From: a virus
Length of the DNA: 64,000 nt
Virus record (IMG/VR): IMGVR_UViG_3300024999_000038
Location: 62,001 to 126,000 of that record
Reading direction: 5' to 3' (one strand)
The position numbers were made by a program, and so were the translations under genes. A model generated the notes under the pieces. That model saw nothing but the letters and a program-made list of their open reading frames with translations. It was not told where the DNA came from and did not search any database. Below are positions 41,127 through 50,057 of the stretch, one piece after another (positions within the stretch are counted from its first letter, which is position 1; every line of letters begins with the position of its first letter).

Positions 41127-41285
41127 ATGGATATAAATGTATTTAATATCAAATGTACTAAATGCAATCAAGGAGTATTCATAGGTAAAGCATTCGAAGA
41201 AAAATGTGATCATTGCGGAGAAAACATTTCGGATGAACTCATCGTTGCTTGTTTGGAAAATGTAAGCGAAGAATTAAAGAAATAG
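41127..41285 (+). CDS. small zinc-ribbon protein (52 aa)
   Basis: AGGAGGG site. CTKC and CDHCGENI knuckles 17 residues apart, then an acidic helix. Not recognised. Confidence 0.7.
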   Translation: MDINVFNIKCTKCNQGVFIGKAFEEKCDHCGENISDELIVACLENVSEELKK

Positions 41286-41374
41286 TGTTTACCATGAACA
41301 TCTAGTTTTATCTTGAGAGTTTTAAAATAGCTGTTGTCTTGGATATAATTTATTTCTAAAGAGGAGTGGCAAAA

Positions 41375-41560
41375 ATGGAATTGAAATGTGGAGATGTTGT
41401 TCAATTAAAAAGTGGTGGGCCAGTAATGACTGTTGTAGAAGTAGCTAAATTTAGAAGTTATAGTGATGGTGAACAAGCAAAATGCACATGGTTCGATAAA
41501 ACTGGGATTAAGAAATTTGATGATTTATTTGAACTGGAGACACTTGAAATTGTAGGTTAA
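41375..41560 (+). CDS. DUF2158-family protein (61 aa)
   Basis: Matches the DUF2158 (YodC-like) pattern: residues 4-18 CGDVVQLKSGGPVMTV and a later CTWFDKTGIKKFDDLFELETLE. Short beta protein of unknown role, frequent in phages and proteobacteria. ATG 41375 has AGAGGAG upstream. Confidence 0.75.
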   Translation: MELKCGDVVQLKSGGPVMTVVEVAKFRSYSDGEQAKCTWFDKTGIKKFDDLFELETLEIVG

Positions 41561-41644
41561 TTAGTTGTAGGAAATGAATTCTAAGGCAACAGTTATTTTA
41601 AAACTCTTAAATTTTTAATTAGAGAAGAAAGAGGGAAATTTATT

Positions 41645-42160
41645 ATGAAATCAACAGGTATTATTAGGAGAATAGATGACTTAGGAAGGGTAGTAATTCT
41701 TAAAGAAATTAGACGAACTTTAAGGATTCATGAAGGAGATCCAATGGAATTATGTGTGCATGAAGGTGGAGTATTTTTAAAGAAGTATTCTGCATTAGGT
41801 GAAATGATAGATTATGCTCAAAACTTTGCTGATACATTATTTGAACAAACTGGCCATATTGCTTTAATTTGTGATAGCGATGTTGTAATTGCTGTATCTG
41901 GAACGTCAAAAAGAGATTTTTTAAATAAACCAATTTGGAATTTAGCATCTAAAGCAATGGAAGAAAGATTAACATTAACTGGCCTTAAAGATGGAATACA
42001 AGAAGAATTTGAATATGAAAATCAAATTGTTACACCAGTAATTTGTGAAGGTGATGTAGTAGGAGCAATAGGGTTAGTAGCGAAAGAAGAAGTTGGAATT
42101 GTAGAACAAAAACTAGTTCAATCTGTTGCAAGATTTTTAGCGAAACAAATGGGACAATAA
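41645..42160 (+). CDS. spoVT: SpoVT homologue (AbrB-type DNA-binding plus GAF-like domain, 171 aa)
   Basis: N-terminal MKSTGIIRRIDDLGRVVILKEIRRTLRIHEGDPMEL is almost the Bacillus SpoVT/AbrB swapped-hairpin DNA-binding domain (residues 1-50). The rest follows SpoVT's GAF-like domain (GHIALICDSDVVIAVSG; VGAIGLVAKEE; ARFLAKQMGQ at the end). B. subtilis SpoVT (about 178 residues) controls genes in the forespore under SigmaG. The usual Pro in VIPKEIRR is Leu (VILKEIRR). Phage carriage could let the phage read or alter sporulation timing; that is inference. Confidence 0.9.
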   Translation: MKSTGIIRRIDDLGRVVILKEIRRTLRIHEGDPMELCVHEGGVFLKKYSALGEMIDYAQNFADTLFEQTGHIALICDSDVVIAVSGTSKRDFLNKPIWNLASKAMEERLTLTGLKDGIQEEFEYENQIVTPVICEGDVVGAIGLVAKEEVGIVEQKLVQSVARFLAKQMGQ

Positions 42161-42173
42161 AGGAGTAGTAAAT

Positions 42174-42386
42174 ATGAAATGTGAATTCGGATTATGTGCA
42201 TTTGAAAGCACTGGATCTTGTTTAGTTGTAGAATCATGTAAACAATGTGATTATGGTAAACTTGTTTTTAAAAGTTTACCATTACAAGTTGTTAAAACTG
42301 ATAAATCAAGTCAAGTTTGTCAAGTTTGCAATGTAAATGTTAACAGTAATTATTGCTCTAATTGTGGGCAAAAGTTAAAATACTAA
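42174..42386 (+). CDS. Cys-rich zinc-ribbon protein (70 aa)
   Basis: Ten Cys in two blocks: CEFGLC ... CLVVESCKQC, then CQVCNVNVNSNYCSNCGQKLKY, the latter a standard zinc ribbon. Cotranscribed with the SpoVT gene (13-base gap). Confidence 0.75.
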   Translation: MKCEFGLCAFESTGSCLVVESCKQCDYGKLVFKSLPLQVVKTDKSSQVCQVCNVNVNSNYCSNCGQKLKY

Positions 42387-42431
42387 ACACTCAAAACGAG
42401 GATTTTAAGCTATTAAAGGAGGGATAATTAA

Positions 42432-42617
42432 ATGAAAATTATTACTAAGAGCAACTACGACGATGAAAGGCTTAGTGAATATGTTGTCGCCGAAGGACTC
42501 AATCAGTATTATGGTAAACTAATTTATGACTTTTTACTTAATAGTACAGATAAACGTGATAGTAGTATCTTTGAATTGGTTGAAGATAATTATATATTGT
42601 ATGAATTCGAACCGTGA
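42432..42617 (+). CDS. hypothetical protein (61 aa)
   Basis: AAAGGAGGG site. Acidic, Tyr-rich. Preceded by a GATTTTAAGCTATTAAAGG junction element (42398). Not recognised. Confidence 0.65.
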   Translation: MKIITKSNYDDERLSEYVVAEGLNQYYGKLIYDFLLNSTDKRDSSIFELVEDNYILYEFEP

Positions 42618-42631
42618 AAAGGAGAGGCATT

Positions 42632-42877
42632 ATGAATAAAAACCAAAAGATATTATTAAAGGCACTAGAAACAATAACTAATTCGGTGTTATTTTTAGAA
42701 GATGCTCAAAATATTATTGAGAAAATAACTAAAGAAGAAGTTTCAGAGGTAATTGCTAAATTTTCAAACAAGATTATACCTTTTGACGAAGATAGTCTTT
42801 ATCAAGATTCTTATAATTTTCAAGGGTATGCAGATAGTATAATTGGTGGCGTAGTGAATAAGATTGGTGAAAATTAA
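42632..42877 (+). CDS. hypothetical helical protein (81 aa)
   Basis: AAAAGGAGAG before ATG 42632. Helical N-terminus, acidic C-terminus. Not recognised. Confidence 0.65.
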   Translation: MNKNQKILLKALETITNSVLFLEDAQNIIEKITKEEVSEVIAKFSNKIIPFDEDSLYQDSYNFQGYADSIIGGVVNKIGEN

Positions 42878-42919
42878 TATACTTTAAATCTAAGAATCTA
42901 TCGGGTTAGGAGTTGAAAT

Positions 42920-43276
42920 ATGTTTATTATAGAAGGTAAGTCTGGCAAATCTAGAATATTAGAAACAGCAGTTAATGAATTACCAGAAGGTAATTGTATT
43001 GTTATAGATTCTGTGGGTGTTCCTATAGACTGGAATAGGACTATTTTTGCTTTCGATTTTAGAAGTATGTCTCACGATTCTATTATTAATTGGTTAAAAG
43101 TGTCTTTGGGAAAATATATAAATGAGGAAGAAACACTAGTATTGGAAGTAAATTGTCCAAAAGATAAATTAAATGATTATTTAGAACTGGAGAATATTTT
43201 AGGTTTCCAAAGATATATGATTACTGTACAAAATAATGAAATTGATGATATTTTACAATATAATGTAATTTTGTAA
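42920..43276 (+). CDS. small P-loop-like hypothetical protein (118 aa)
   Basis: Begins MFIIEGKSGKSRILETAV, a strand-GKSGKS-helix unit that resembles a compact P-loop, and continues NCIVIDSVGVPIDW (possible second strand). A hydrophobic strand LVLEVNC near residue 75 could be a Walker B-like strand without a clear acidic pair. Nucleotide binding is a guess. Confidence 0.65.
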   Translation: MFIIEGKSGKSRILETAVNELPEGNCIVIDSVGVPIDWNRTIFAFDFRSMSHDSIINWLKVSLGKYINEEETLVLEVNCPKDKLNDYLELENILGFQRYMITVQNNEIDDILQYNVIL

Positions 43277-43319
43277 TCCAAGGAAACTTTGATTTTAATT
43301 GAGAAAGGAAGATAAGCTA

Positions 43320-43637
43320 ATGAGTAAGATCAAAATTATGACCGATAATGTTGAAAGTTTTCAAAAATGTTCAGAGATTATAAAAGTATTCAAAGAGAGT
43401 TTCAAAAGTTCAATTAAGTATATTGAGGATAATGGGTTATATATTAGAATTCATGTCGATGTGAATAATCTTTCAGATCAACTTTGTCTACCTGAAAATT
43501 ATAAGCATAGCACTTCGATTAAAATTGAATCAGAAAGCAAAATGAGTGTATCATTAAATGGTCATTTGTTGATTGAGGAAAAAGATTATCATATTGTAAT
43601 TGAAGCAACGGCATATAAGAATTTGGAAATATGTTAG
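43320..43637 (+). CDS. hypothetical protein (105 aa)
   Basis: GAAAGGAAG site. Alpha/beta, beta-rich C-terminal part (SIKIESESKMSVSLNGHLLIEE). Not recognised. Confidence 0.7.
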   Translation: MSKIKIMTDNVESFQKCSEIIKVFKESFKSSIKYIEDNGLYIRIHVDVNNLSDQLCLPENYKHSTSIKIESESKMSVSLNGHLLIEEKDYHIVIEATAYKNLEIC

Positions 43638-43659
43638 CGTATAAAGAGGAGAATCTATA

Positions 43660-43962
43660 ATGCCAAGAAAATACGATGTAAATAATATCAATCTACAAAT
43701 AGACAATATAGATTTTTGGTCTGCTCATACTGGTAATAAGGGTGGAATGAGAATCTATTGGAGTGCTGATATTGGATATGGTCAACTTGATATTGTTAAA
43801 CGTAGTGGTAATGATGGTGAGGGTAGAGATATTCTAGAAGGAGCATTAGAAGAGGAATTAGTATTAATTGTAGATACTGAACGAATGGATCATGAAGATG
43901 ATAAAGAATTTACGAGTAAGATTATGAGTTTGTTGGTTGAGATGTTGAAAGTTACTGGGTAA
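43660..43962 (+). CDS. hypothetical protein (100 aa)
   Basis: AGAGGAGAA site. MPRKYDVNNINLQIDNIDFW, then a Gly-rich GNKGGMRIYWSADIGYGQLDI. This layout recurs in phage proteins of unknown function; I cannot name the family. Confidence 0.7.
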   Translation: MPRKYDVNNINLQIDNIDFWSAHTGNKGGMRIYWSADIGYGQLDIVKRSGNDGEGRDILEGALEEELVLIVDTERMDHEDDKEFTSKIMSLLVEMLKVTG

Positions 43963-44070
43963 ATGATTGTTTATTGTTAATTTTAGTTCATTATTTGCAT
44001 TAAATCTTAATAATTACATCTAATTAAACAATATATTATTTAAAAATAAATATTTAAAGGAGATTGTAAT

Positions 44071-44301
44071 ATGTATTATGTTTACACAATTTGTATGAAA
44101 AATGGAAAAGAATACAAAACCGAAGTCAAACAAAATCTTAATGAATTAATAAATCAACTTATGCCACAATCTTTAAATGAAATTAAAATATTTAATTGTA
44201 ATTTATTTAATGGAGAAGGCAGAAGCGTAGCAATAATCGGGAGTGAAGTATCAAGCATTGAATATCTTGTTACAAAAGAATCTGTTCTTGCAAGTATGTA
44301 A
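44071..44301 (+). CDS. hypothetical protein (76 aa)
   Basis: AAAGGAG site. Small alpha/beta protein with no motif. The 108-base gap before it is A+T-rich and shows no other feature. Confidence 0.65.
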   Translation: MYYVYTICMKNGKEYKTEVKQNLNELINQLMPQSLNEIKIFNCNLFNGEGRSVAIIGSEVSSIEYLVTKESVLASM

Positions 44302-44309
44302 ATAATTAT

Positions 44310-44338
44310 TTGTTTTACTATACATTACATGCTATAAT
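44310..44338 (+). promoter_or_regulatory. sigma-A-type promoter
   Basis: TTGTTT (44310-44315), 17-base spacer, TATAAT (44333-44338), with TGC before the -10 (extended -10). Likely promoter for the genes from 44377. Confidence 0.7.
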
Positions 44339-44376
44339 GAATACAGAAATAAATATTTAGGAGTGATGATACATAA

Positions 44377-44655
44377 ATGACATCAGGTGATGGAATAAGA
44401 AGTTGTATACATAGGCATTCATTATCTACAAGTTTTAAGATTATTCCTGAAGGTGAAAGAAAAATTAATTATGCTCCAAATATAAAATATGAGTGTCCTG
44501 TCTGCGGTGGACATAATGTAAATAAATTACCAAGTAATTTTCTATATTGTTTAGACTGTGGCTGTGAAATTGATCAGAGTGGGAAGGCATATACGATTCA
44601 ATGGGATGGTACTTTGACTGATTATTATGTTAATGAATTTGAGAATTGTGGATAA
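44377..44655 (+). CDS. zinc-ribbon protein (92 aa)
   Basis: TAGGAGTG upstream. Residues about 38-63 CPVCGGHNVNK ... YCLDCGCEIDQ form a zinc ribbon, followed by an acidic tail. Upstream portion contains CIHRHS. Not recognised. Confidence 0.7.
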   Translation: MTSGDGIRSCIHRHSLSTSFKIIPEGERKINYAPNIKYECPVCGGHNVNKLPSNFLYCLDCGCEIDQSGKAYTIQWDGTLTDYYVNEFENCG

Positions 44656-44670
44656 GGAGAGATTACATAA

Positions 44671-45354
44671 ATGATTTTTATCACTGGTGATCGTCATGGA
44701 TCAAAAGGAATGTCAAGATTAAATTCAGATAATTTTCCAATCAACAAAGAATTAACAAAAGATGATTATGTAATTGTTACAGGTGATTTTGGTGTAGTTT
44801 GGAATGGTGATAAAGAAGACAAATATTGGTTAAATTGGTTACATGAAAAGAACTTTACAATTTTGTTTTGCGATGGAAATCATGATGGTCATGATATATT
44901 AGATAATCTTCCAGTTTCAGAATGGAATGGCGGTAAAGTACATTTTGTCAATGATAGTGTAATTCATTTAATGAGGGGTCAGGTCTTCAATATCAATGGC
45001 AAAAAGATATTTACTTTTGGTGGAGCTGATTCAATTGATAAAGCAGATCGTAAAAGAGGAATTGATTGGTGGGAACGTGAGATGCCATCTACTTCCGAAT
45101 ATGAGGATGGTTTAGACAATTTAGACAAGTGTGATTGGAAAGTTGATATTATTGTTTCGCACGACTGTTCAACAAGAATTTTTGAAAAATTAATGGCTGG
45201 ATTATACGTAAAGAGTTTAACTTCAATTAACAAGTATTTTGAGGTCTTAGAAGAGAGATTAGATTATAAGCAATGGTATTTTGGACATTATCATGAAGAC
45301 AAATGGATTGATGATAAACATAGGTTAATTTATAATGATATTATAATGTTATAA
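44671..45354 (+). CDS. calcineurin-like metallophosphoesterase (227 aa)
   Basis: Ordered motifs FITGDRHG (D-x-H), VTGDFGVVW, CDGNHDGHD, VSHDC and FGHYHED constitute a metallophosphoesterase active site. The GDRHGS start and GNHDGHD are typical of a phage/Firmicute subfamily. Substrate not known. Distinct from the shorter enzyme at 34984. Confidence 0.85.
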   Translation: MIFITGDRHGSKGMSRLNSDNFPINKELTKDDYVIVTGDFGVVWNGDKEDKYWLNWLHEKNFTILFCDGNHDGHDILDNLPVSEWNGGKVHFVNDSVIHLMRGQVFNINGKKIFTFGGADSIDKADRKRGIDWWEREMPSTSEYEDGLDNLDKCDWKVDIIVSHDCSTRIFEKLMAGLYVKSLTSINKYFEVLEERLDYKQWYFGHYHEDKWIDDKHRLIYNDIIML

Positions 45355-45376
45355 GAAAGATGAGGGAGGAATTTTA

Positions 45377-45673
45377 ATGTATTTTATTACTGGAATTGAG
45401 AAACTAGATAAAGATTATGGTATTAAAGGAAGTAGATGTTTCGGTTACAAGAAAACATTTGAAGAAGCAGATTTGGCGGTAAAAGAAAATCATTGTGACA
45501 TCAATGAAACAATTTATGATTATGCTGTGATTGAGTTGATTGAAGATGGAATACATCAGATTTGTTGGAATGATAAGAGATGGTTTTATAAGTTTGATTA
45601 TGATAAGGGTATTTATGAGGCGATTGATGAGCCGGAAGAGGTTAAGGGATTGTGTAATTTTAGTATTGGGTAG
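45377..45673 (+). CDS. widespread phage-type protein (98 aa)
   Basis: Pattern MYFITGIEKLDKDYGIKGSR ... RCFGY ... A-x3-V-x-E-N-x-CDI-x-E ... YDYAVIELIEDGIHQ ... CNFSIG belongs to a common but unnamed family in phages and bacteria. No biochemical function is known. Confidence 0.75.
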   Translation: MYFITGIEKLDKDYGIKGSRCFGYKKTFEEADLAVKENHCDINETIYDYAVIELIEDGIHQICWNDKRWFYKFDYDKGIYEAIDEPEEVKGLCNFSIG

Positions 45674-45689
45674 AATGTAAAAATAAAAC

Positions 45690-45718
45690 TTGACTTAAAT
45701 TGATAAATAATATATACT
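45690..45718 (+). promoter_or_regulatory. strong sigma-A-type promoter
   Basis: TTGACT (45690-45695), 17-base spacer, TATACT (45713-45718). About 145 bases of leader follow before ATG 45866, containing AAAGGATGTG and a seven-codon micro-frame (MWVRGHT) at about 45776. Drives the two-gene unit at 45866-48411. Confidence 0.75.
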
Positions 45719-45865
45719 GAACACAAGGTAAATCAAAAAATACATAAGTTAAATATTAAAGGATGTGAAAATAAATGTGGGTAAGAGGTCATACATAACT
45801 AAGCAAATTTATTTCAATTACTAATCACATTGAATCATAAAATAAATATATTGGAGGAATTAAAA

Positions 45866-47974
45866 ATGGATTTTAAAGAATTTAAAGCACTGCAACAAAA
45901 ACACGTTTCCGAAATGTTAAAAAATGCTACTCACTTATTTGAGGTTGGTTTAAACAAAGATGCTTTATATGACCTGTATTTATCGAGTTTCCCACCAGGA
46001 ACGAATGAAATGTTTAGAAATAGAAGAGAATTTGATTGTGGTTGTTGTAGACAATTCATTAAAAATATTGGAAATGCAGTTATTACCAAAGACAACAAAA
46101 TTACAACTATTTGGGACTTTGAAACAAATGATTCAACATTTCAACCAGTAATTAATGCTCTATCAAAATACATTAAATCTCAAGTTGTTTCAGATATTTA
46201 TGTCACTAAGTTTAAAAAGATTGGAACTGATAAGAATTTTGAAAAAGGTGTAAACGGAGGAATAACTGAATGGCAACACTTTTTTCTTGAACTGCCTAGT
46301 AAATTTGTTGATACAAGTGGAAAATCAGAAGGAGATATCAAAGGTGGTTATAGGGATACAAGAAATGTATTCAAAAGATCATTAGATGAAATTACTGAAG
46401 AAAGTTTACTTACTGTATTAGAGCTTATTTCTCAGAACAGTTTATATAAAGGAGAAGAATGGAAAGCAGTATTAAATGAGTTTCTTAAATATAAGAAAGC
46501 ATATGATAAACTCAAAACTAATAAAGCAAAAGAAATTTATGCTTGGGAGCAATCTGTAAAAGTTGGTGGTTCTATCGGAAGAATTAAAAACCATTCAATT
46601 GGAACATTGCTTATCAATATCAGCGAAGGAATGGATTTAGATTTGGCAGTTAAGAAATATGAAGCGATTGTGGCTCCGTTGAACTATAAGCGTCCAAAGG
46701 CTATATTCACCAAGAAAATGCTAGAAGATGCTAAGAAAACAATTCAAGAATTAGGATATATGGATTCATTAAATCGTAGATTTGCTACACTTGATGATAT
46801 TACTGTGAACAATATCTTATTCTCAAATAAAGATTCTGCCAAAAGAATAAATGGTTTAGATATTTTTGATGAAATGACTAGCAATATTCCTGTTAATCCT
46901 AAAAAATTCTCTAAGGTTGAAGAAGTTTCTATTGATAATTTTATCAAGGATATTTTACCTACAGCAAAAGAATTAGAGGTATTTCTAGAGAATAAACATG
47001 CGAGCAATATGGTATCTTTAATCGCTCCTGAGAATAAGGATTCAAAAACAATGTTTAAGTGGGATAATTGTTTCAGTTGGGCATACTCAGGAAATATCAC
47101 AGATTCAGACTTGACAGAAAGAGTAAAAGCTGCAGGAGGAAGAGTTGATGGTGTTTTAAGATTTTCTCACAGTTGGAATTACGATGGTATGAGAAATGGT
47201 TCATTAATGGATTTACACGTATTTATGCCAGGATCAAGTCAATCAGTAACTATGAAAAGTGGTAAAGAAATACATGATAATTATGGCAATGATAAAAGAG
47301 TCGGTTGGAATCATAGAAATAATTATGAGTCTGGAGGTGTTCAAGATGTAGATTATGTAAATATTGCTCCAGTTGGATATATTCCAGTAGAAAATATTAC
47401 TTTTCCATTAATAGATAGACTAAAGGAAGGAATCTATATATTTAAAATTCATAATTGGAGTTTAAGACAACCTACAACGGGTGGATTTAAAGCGGAAATA
47501 GCATTTGGTGGACAAGTGTATAAATTTGAAAGAAAAGAACCACTGGGGCATAAAGAATGGATTACTTTAGCAAAATTAGAACTTAAAAATGGAGAATTTA
47601 AAATATTGGAAATGATGGAAAATGACACAGTACCAATCGAAGTTTGGGGAATTAAAACCCATCAATTTATTCCGGTTTCAGTTGTTTGTAATTCTCCTAA
47701 TTATTGGAATGAGCAACAAGGCATTGGACACAAACATTATATGTTCATGTTAAAGAATTGTATCAATTCAGAATTGCCAAATGGATTCTTCAATGAGTTC
47801 TTAAAACAAGATTTAGTTCAACATAAAAAAGTATTTGAGGCATTAGGTGCAAAAATGGCGGTTAAAGATGTTAATGACCAACTTAGTGGAGTTGCATTCA
47901 GTTCAACCAAGAGAAACGAATTGTTAGTTAAAGTTAAAGGGCAAACAGAAAGAGTAGTCAAAATTAAATTCTAA
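45866..47974 (+). CDS. large protein with DUF2135-like beta-sandwich domain (702 aa)
   Basis: ATG 45866 with TTGGAGG is chosen over 45830. The N-terminal third is charged and helical with CGCC near residue 60. A region about 425-570 reads AGGRVDGVLRFSHSWNYDG ... LMDLHVFMPG ... GVQDVDYVN ... IYIFKIHNWS, close to DUF2135/Calx-like beta sandwiches (S-W-N/D ... D-L-H-V ... Y-x-F-x-V-H-N). It is one of the few large genes in this half of the window and has its own strong promoter. Related large phage proteins exist without known function. The gene is followed by a 132-residue coiled-coil protein. Confidence 0.7.
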   Translation: MDFKEFKALQQKHVSEMLKNATHLFEVGLNKDALYDLYLSSFPPGTNEMFRNRREFDCGCCRQFIKNIGNAVITKDNKITTIWDFETNDSTFQPVINALSKYIKSQVVSDIYVTKFKKIGTDKNFEKGVNGGITEWQHFFLELPSKFVDTSGKSEGDIKGGYRDTRNVFKRSLDEITEESLLTVLELISQNSLYKGEEWKAVLNEFLKYKKAYDKLKTNKAKEIYAWEQSVKVGGSIGRIKNHSIGTLLINISEGMDLDLAVKKYEAIVAPLNYKRPKAIFTKKMLEDAKKTIQELGYMDSLNRRFATLDDITVNNILFSNKDSAKRINGLDIFDEMTSNIPVNPKKFSKVEEVSIDNFIKDILPTAKELEVFLENKHASNMVSLIAPENKDSKTMFKWDNCFSWAYSGNITDSDLTERVKAAGGRVDGVLRFSHSWNYDGMRNGSLMDLHVFMPGSSQSVTMKSGKEIHDNYGNDKRVGWNHRNNYESGGVQDVDYVNIAPVGYIPVENITFPLIDRLKEGIYIFKIHNWSLRQPTTGGFKAEIAFGGQVYKFERKEPLGHKEWITLAKLELKNGEFKILEMMENDTVPIEVWGIKTHQFIPVSVVCNSPNYWNEQQGIGHKHYMFMLKNCINSELPNGFFNEFLKQDLVQHKKVFEALGAKMAVKDVNDQLSGVAFSSTKRNELLVKVKGQTERVVKIKF

Positions 47975-48012
47975 AAATAAAATATTAAAATTAAGAAGGA
48001 GCGTGTATTATT

Positions 48013-48411
48013 ATGACAAATGCAAATACTGTAAACATTTTTGAGGTTGCCAATAGAAATATGTATCGCTTCCCATTTAAGGGAACGAGCAATGTTGAAG
48101 ATATGTGGCAAATTAGTGTAAAAGAATTGGATTCTGTTTTCAAGGTTCTTAATTCTCAATTGAAACAAGTGCAAGAGGAAAGTCTTCTAGATGTAAGAAC
48201 TCAACAAGATCAAGAATTAGATATTAAAATCGCTATCATCAAACATATTGTAAAAGTTAAGCAAGAAGAGGCAGAAAAACAATTGCAAGCAAAAAGTGTA
48301 AAAGAGCAAAAGCAAAAACTTATGGAAATTTACGCATCTAAAAAAGATGAAGATTTGCTGAAAAAGTCACCAGAAGAAATTAAAGCAATGATTGATGCGT
48401 TGGATAGTTAG
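48013..48411 (+). CDS. coiled-coil protein (132 aa)
   Basis: GAAGGAG site, 38 bases after the large gene, within the same transcription unit and just before a strong hairpin at 48430. Residues about 35-110 form a Gln/Lys/Glu-rich coiled coil. Likely partner of the 702-residue protein. Confidence 0.7.
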   Translation: MTNANTVNIFEVANRNMYRFPFKGTSNVEDMWQISVKELDSVFKVLNSQLKQVQEESLLDVRTQQDQELDIKIAIIKHIVKVKQEEAEKQLQAKSVKEQKQKLMEIYASKKDEDLLKKSPEEIKAMIDALDS

Positions 48412-48429
48412 GGTTAGATTAGTTAAAAT

Positions 48430-48465
48430 CAAATAAGTAGGGAGTTAATTCTCTCTACTTATTTG
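48430..48465 (+). terminator. stem-loop terminator
   Basis: CAAATAAGTAGGGAG pairs over 15 bp (one G-U) with CTCTCTACTTATTTG around a six-base loop; A-rich sequence follows and T-rich precedes, so it may end transcripts from either side. It closes the 45866-48411 unit. Confidence 0.7.
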
Positions 48466-48526
48466 AAAAAATTAAAATACATAAAAAATTCATTAATTTG
48501 GTTTAAATAATATATAAAAAAGGAGT

Positions 48527-49564
48527 ATGGGAAGATTGCCGGGTAAAAGAAAATTTCTAACAGGTCAAGTATTTGGACATTTAAAAGTTTTAAAAGAAGT
48601 CCATTCTGAAAAATATGGAAAAGCATGGTTAGTTGAGTGTGATTGCGTTAATAAAACTCAACAAGAGGTAGATACTACGAGATTAACTAGTGGTATAAAA
48701 CAACATTGTGGTTGTCTAAAAGTATATAAAAAGCGAAGCGAAATTAAATTGCCTTCAGAATATATAAATAAAACTAAAATATGTAATCAATGTGGAATAG
48801 AAAAAGTATATGGGGATTTTTATTCAACGGAATATATAAATTCAGAGAATATACAAATATATAAATTTGATTCAAGATGTACAGAATGTGTTAAGGAAAA
48901 TTCTAAGAATAGAATATTAAATAATCGTGAAGATCATTTAAAAGCATTGAAAATAAACAATGCCAGAGAAGAAACTAAAGAAAAAGTTAGAATATGTGGT
49001 AAAAGATATAGAAGTGGTGAAAAATATGTGGCATGGAAAGATAAGAACGCATATAGATTTAAGATTTATAGTGACAAGCACAGAGTTCACGACATTACAG
49101 AGGAAGAGTGGAGAGGATGTTTAATTGCATTTAATAACACCTGTGCATACTGTGGACTGCCAATTGAAGAACATATTATAAAACGAAATGGCAAATACAT
49201 AATTATGAAATTTCACAAAGAACATGTAGACGATAAGGGTTATAATGATTTAAGGAACGGAGTACCATCTTGTAGATCGTGTAATAGTAGCAAACACACT
49301 TCTAGTTTAGAAGAATGGTATTTTAAACAAAAATTCTTTTCTATGGATAGATATATCAAAATACTGTGGTGGACGAACGAAGAATATAAAGATTATATTG
49401 AAGAAAAACCACCATATAGAATTGTTAAGAAAAAGAACGATGACAATAATAAATTTCATCATGAACTTTGGTCGGTTGACGAAATGAGAAATTTTATTGA
49501 AATTATAACCACAGGAATAAAGAAAGAAGATATTAACATTTATATTGCTAATAATAATTTGTAG
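48527..49564 (+). CDS. HNH homing-type endonuclease, paralogue of 20629 (345 aa)
   Basis: AAAGGAG then ATG 48527. An N-terminal module typical of phage HNH proteins (GQVFGHLKVLKEV ... WLVECDC ... HCGCLK; residues 11-66), then a zinc module CNQCG ... CTEC, then the HNH core CAYCGLPIEEH ... FHKEHVDDKGYNDLRNGVPSCRSCNSSK and WYFKQKFFSMDRY. The C-terminal about 180 residues align with the gene at 20629. It sits just after a terminator, a usual landing place for free-standing homing genes. Confidence 0.8.
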   Translation: MGRLPGKRKFLTGQVFGHLKVLKEVHSEKYGKAWLVECDCVNKTQQEVDTTRLTSGIKQHCGCLKVYKKRSEIKLPSEYINKTKICNQCGIEKVYGDFYSTEYINSENIQIYKFDSRCTECVKENSKNRILNNREDHLKALKINNAREETKEKVRICGKRYRSGEKYVAWKDKNAYRFKIYSDKHRVHDITEEEWRGCLIAFNNTCAYCGLPIEEHIIKRNGKYIIMKFHKEHVDDKGYNDLRNGVPSCRSCNSSKHTSSLEEWYFKQKFFSMDRYIKILWWTNEEYKDYIEEKPPYRIVKKKNDDNNKFHHELWSVDEMRNFIEIITTGIKKEDINIYIANNNL

Positions 49565-49610
49565 TACCGTGAATATCAAATTTCGTGGGATTGTAAGAAA
49601 GGAGTAAAAT

Positions 49611-49811
49611 ATGAAAGTAATTAAACATGAAAGTTATATTTACCCTAAAGTTGATATGAGTATAAGTTTTATTTGTCCGAGGTGTCTTACCTCAGTTGTG
49701 ATCCATATAGAAAAAGAAGGACTATACGGCAATGAGTTATGTGATTGTAATCAAAGATATCAGATTAGTAAACCAGGACTAATTGATTTTTTCAATCATG
49801 AACAACTATAG
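49611..49811 (+). CDS. zinc-ribbon protein (66 aa)
   Basis: GAAAGGAG site. CPRC near residue 22 and CDCN near residue 44 form a zinc ribbon. Not recognised. Confidence 0.65.
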   Translation: MKVIKHESYIYPKVDMSISFICPRCLTSVVIHIEKEGLYGNELCDCNQRYQISKPGLIDFFNHEQL

Positions 49812-49828
49812 GAAGGGGGTTTAGATTA

Positions 49829-50008
49829 ATGGAAGAATTAGATATTTTTAGCGTTAGCTTAAAGAAAATTGAAGGAACTGTACATGATTTTGAACAAATA
49901 CTAAGAATTAATCCTATGTTTAGTAGTTTACCTGAAAATAAAGTCAAAGAAATAGAGAATATTGTTAATAGTGCTGTTGAAAGTATTCAAATGATTTTGA
50001 GAGATTAA
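49829..50008 (+). CDS. hypothetical helical protein (59 aa)
   Basis: GGAAGGGGG site before ATG 49829. Amphipathic helical acidic protein. Not recognised. Confidence 0.6.
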   Translation: MEELDIFSVSLKKIEGTVHDFEQILRINPMFSSLPENKVKEIENIVNSAVESIQMILRD

Positions 50009-50057
50009 ATACTAGCAAAGAGTTATTTCGAATGTTTTGAAGAAAGTAGGAAATTAA

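Noticed and set aside
46744-47100. 118-codon minus-strand frame inside the 702-residue gene
   Set aside because: Lies wholly within a clear coding gene on the other strand and has no start signal.
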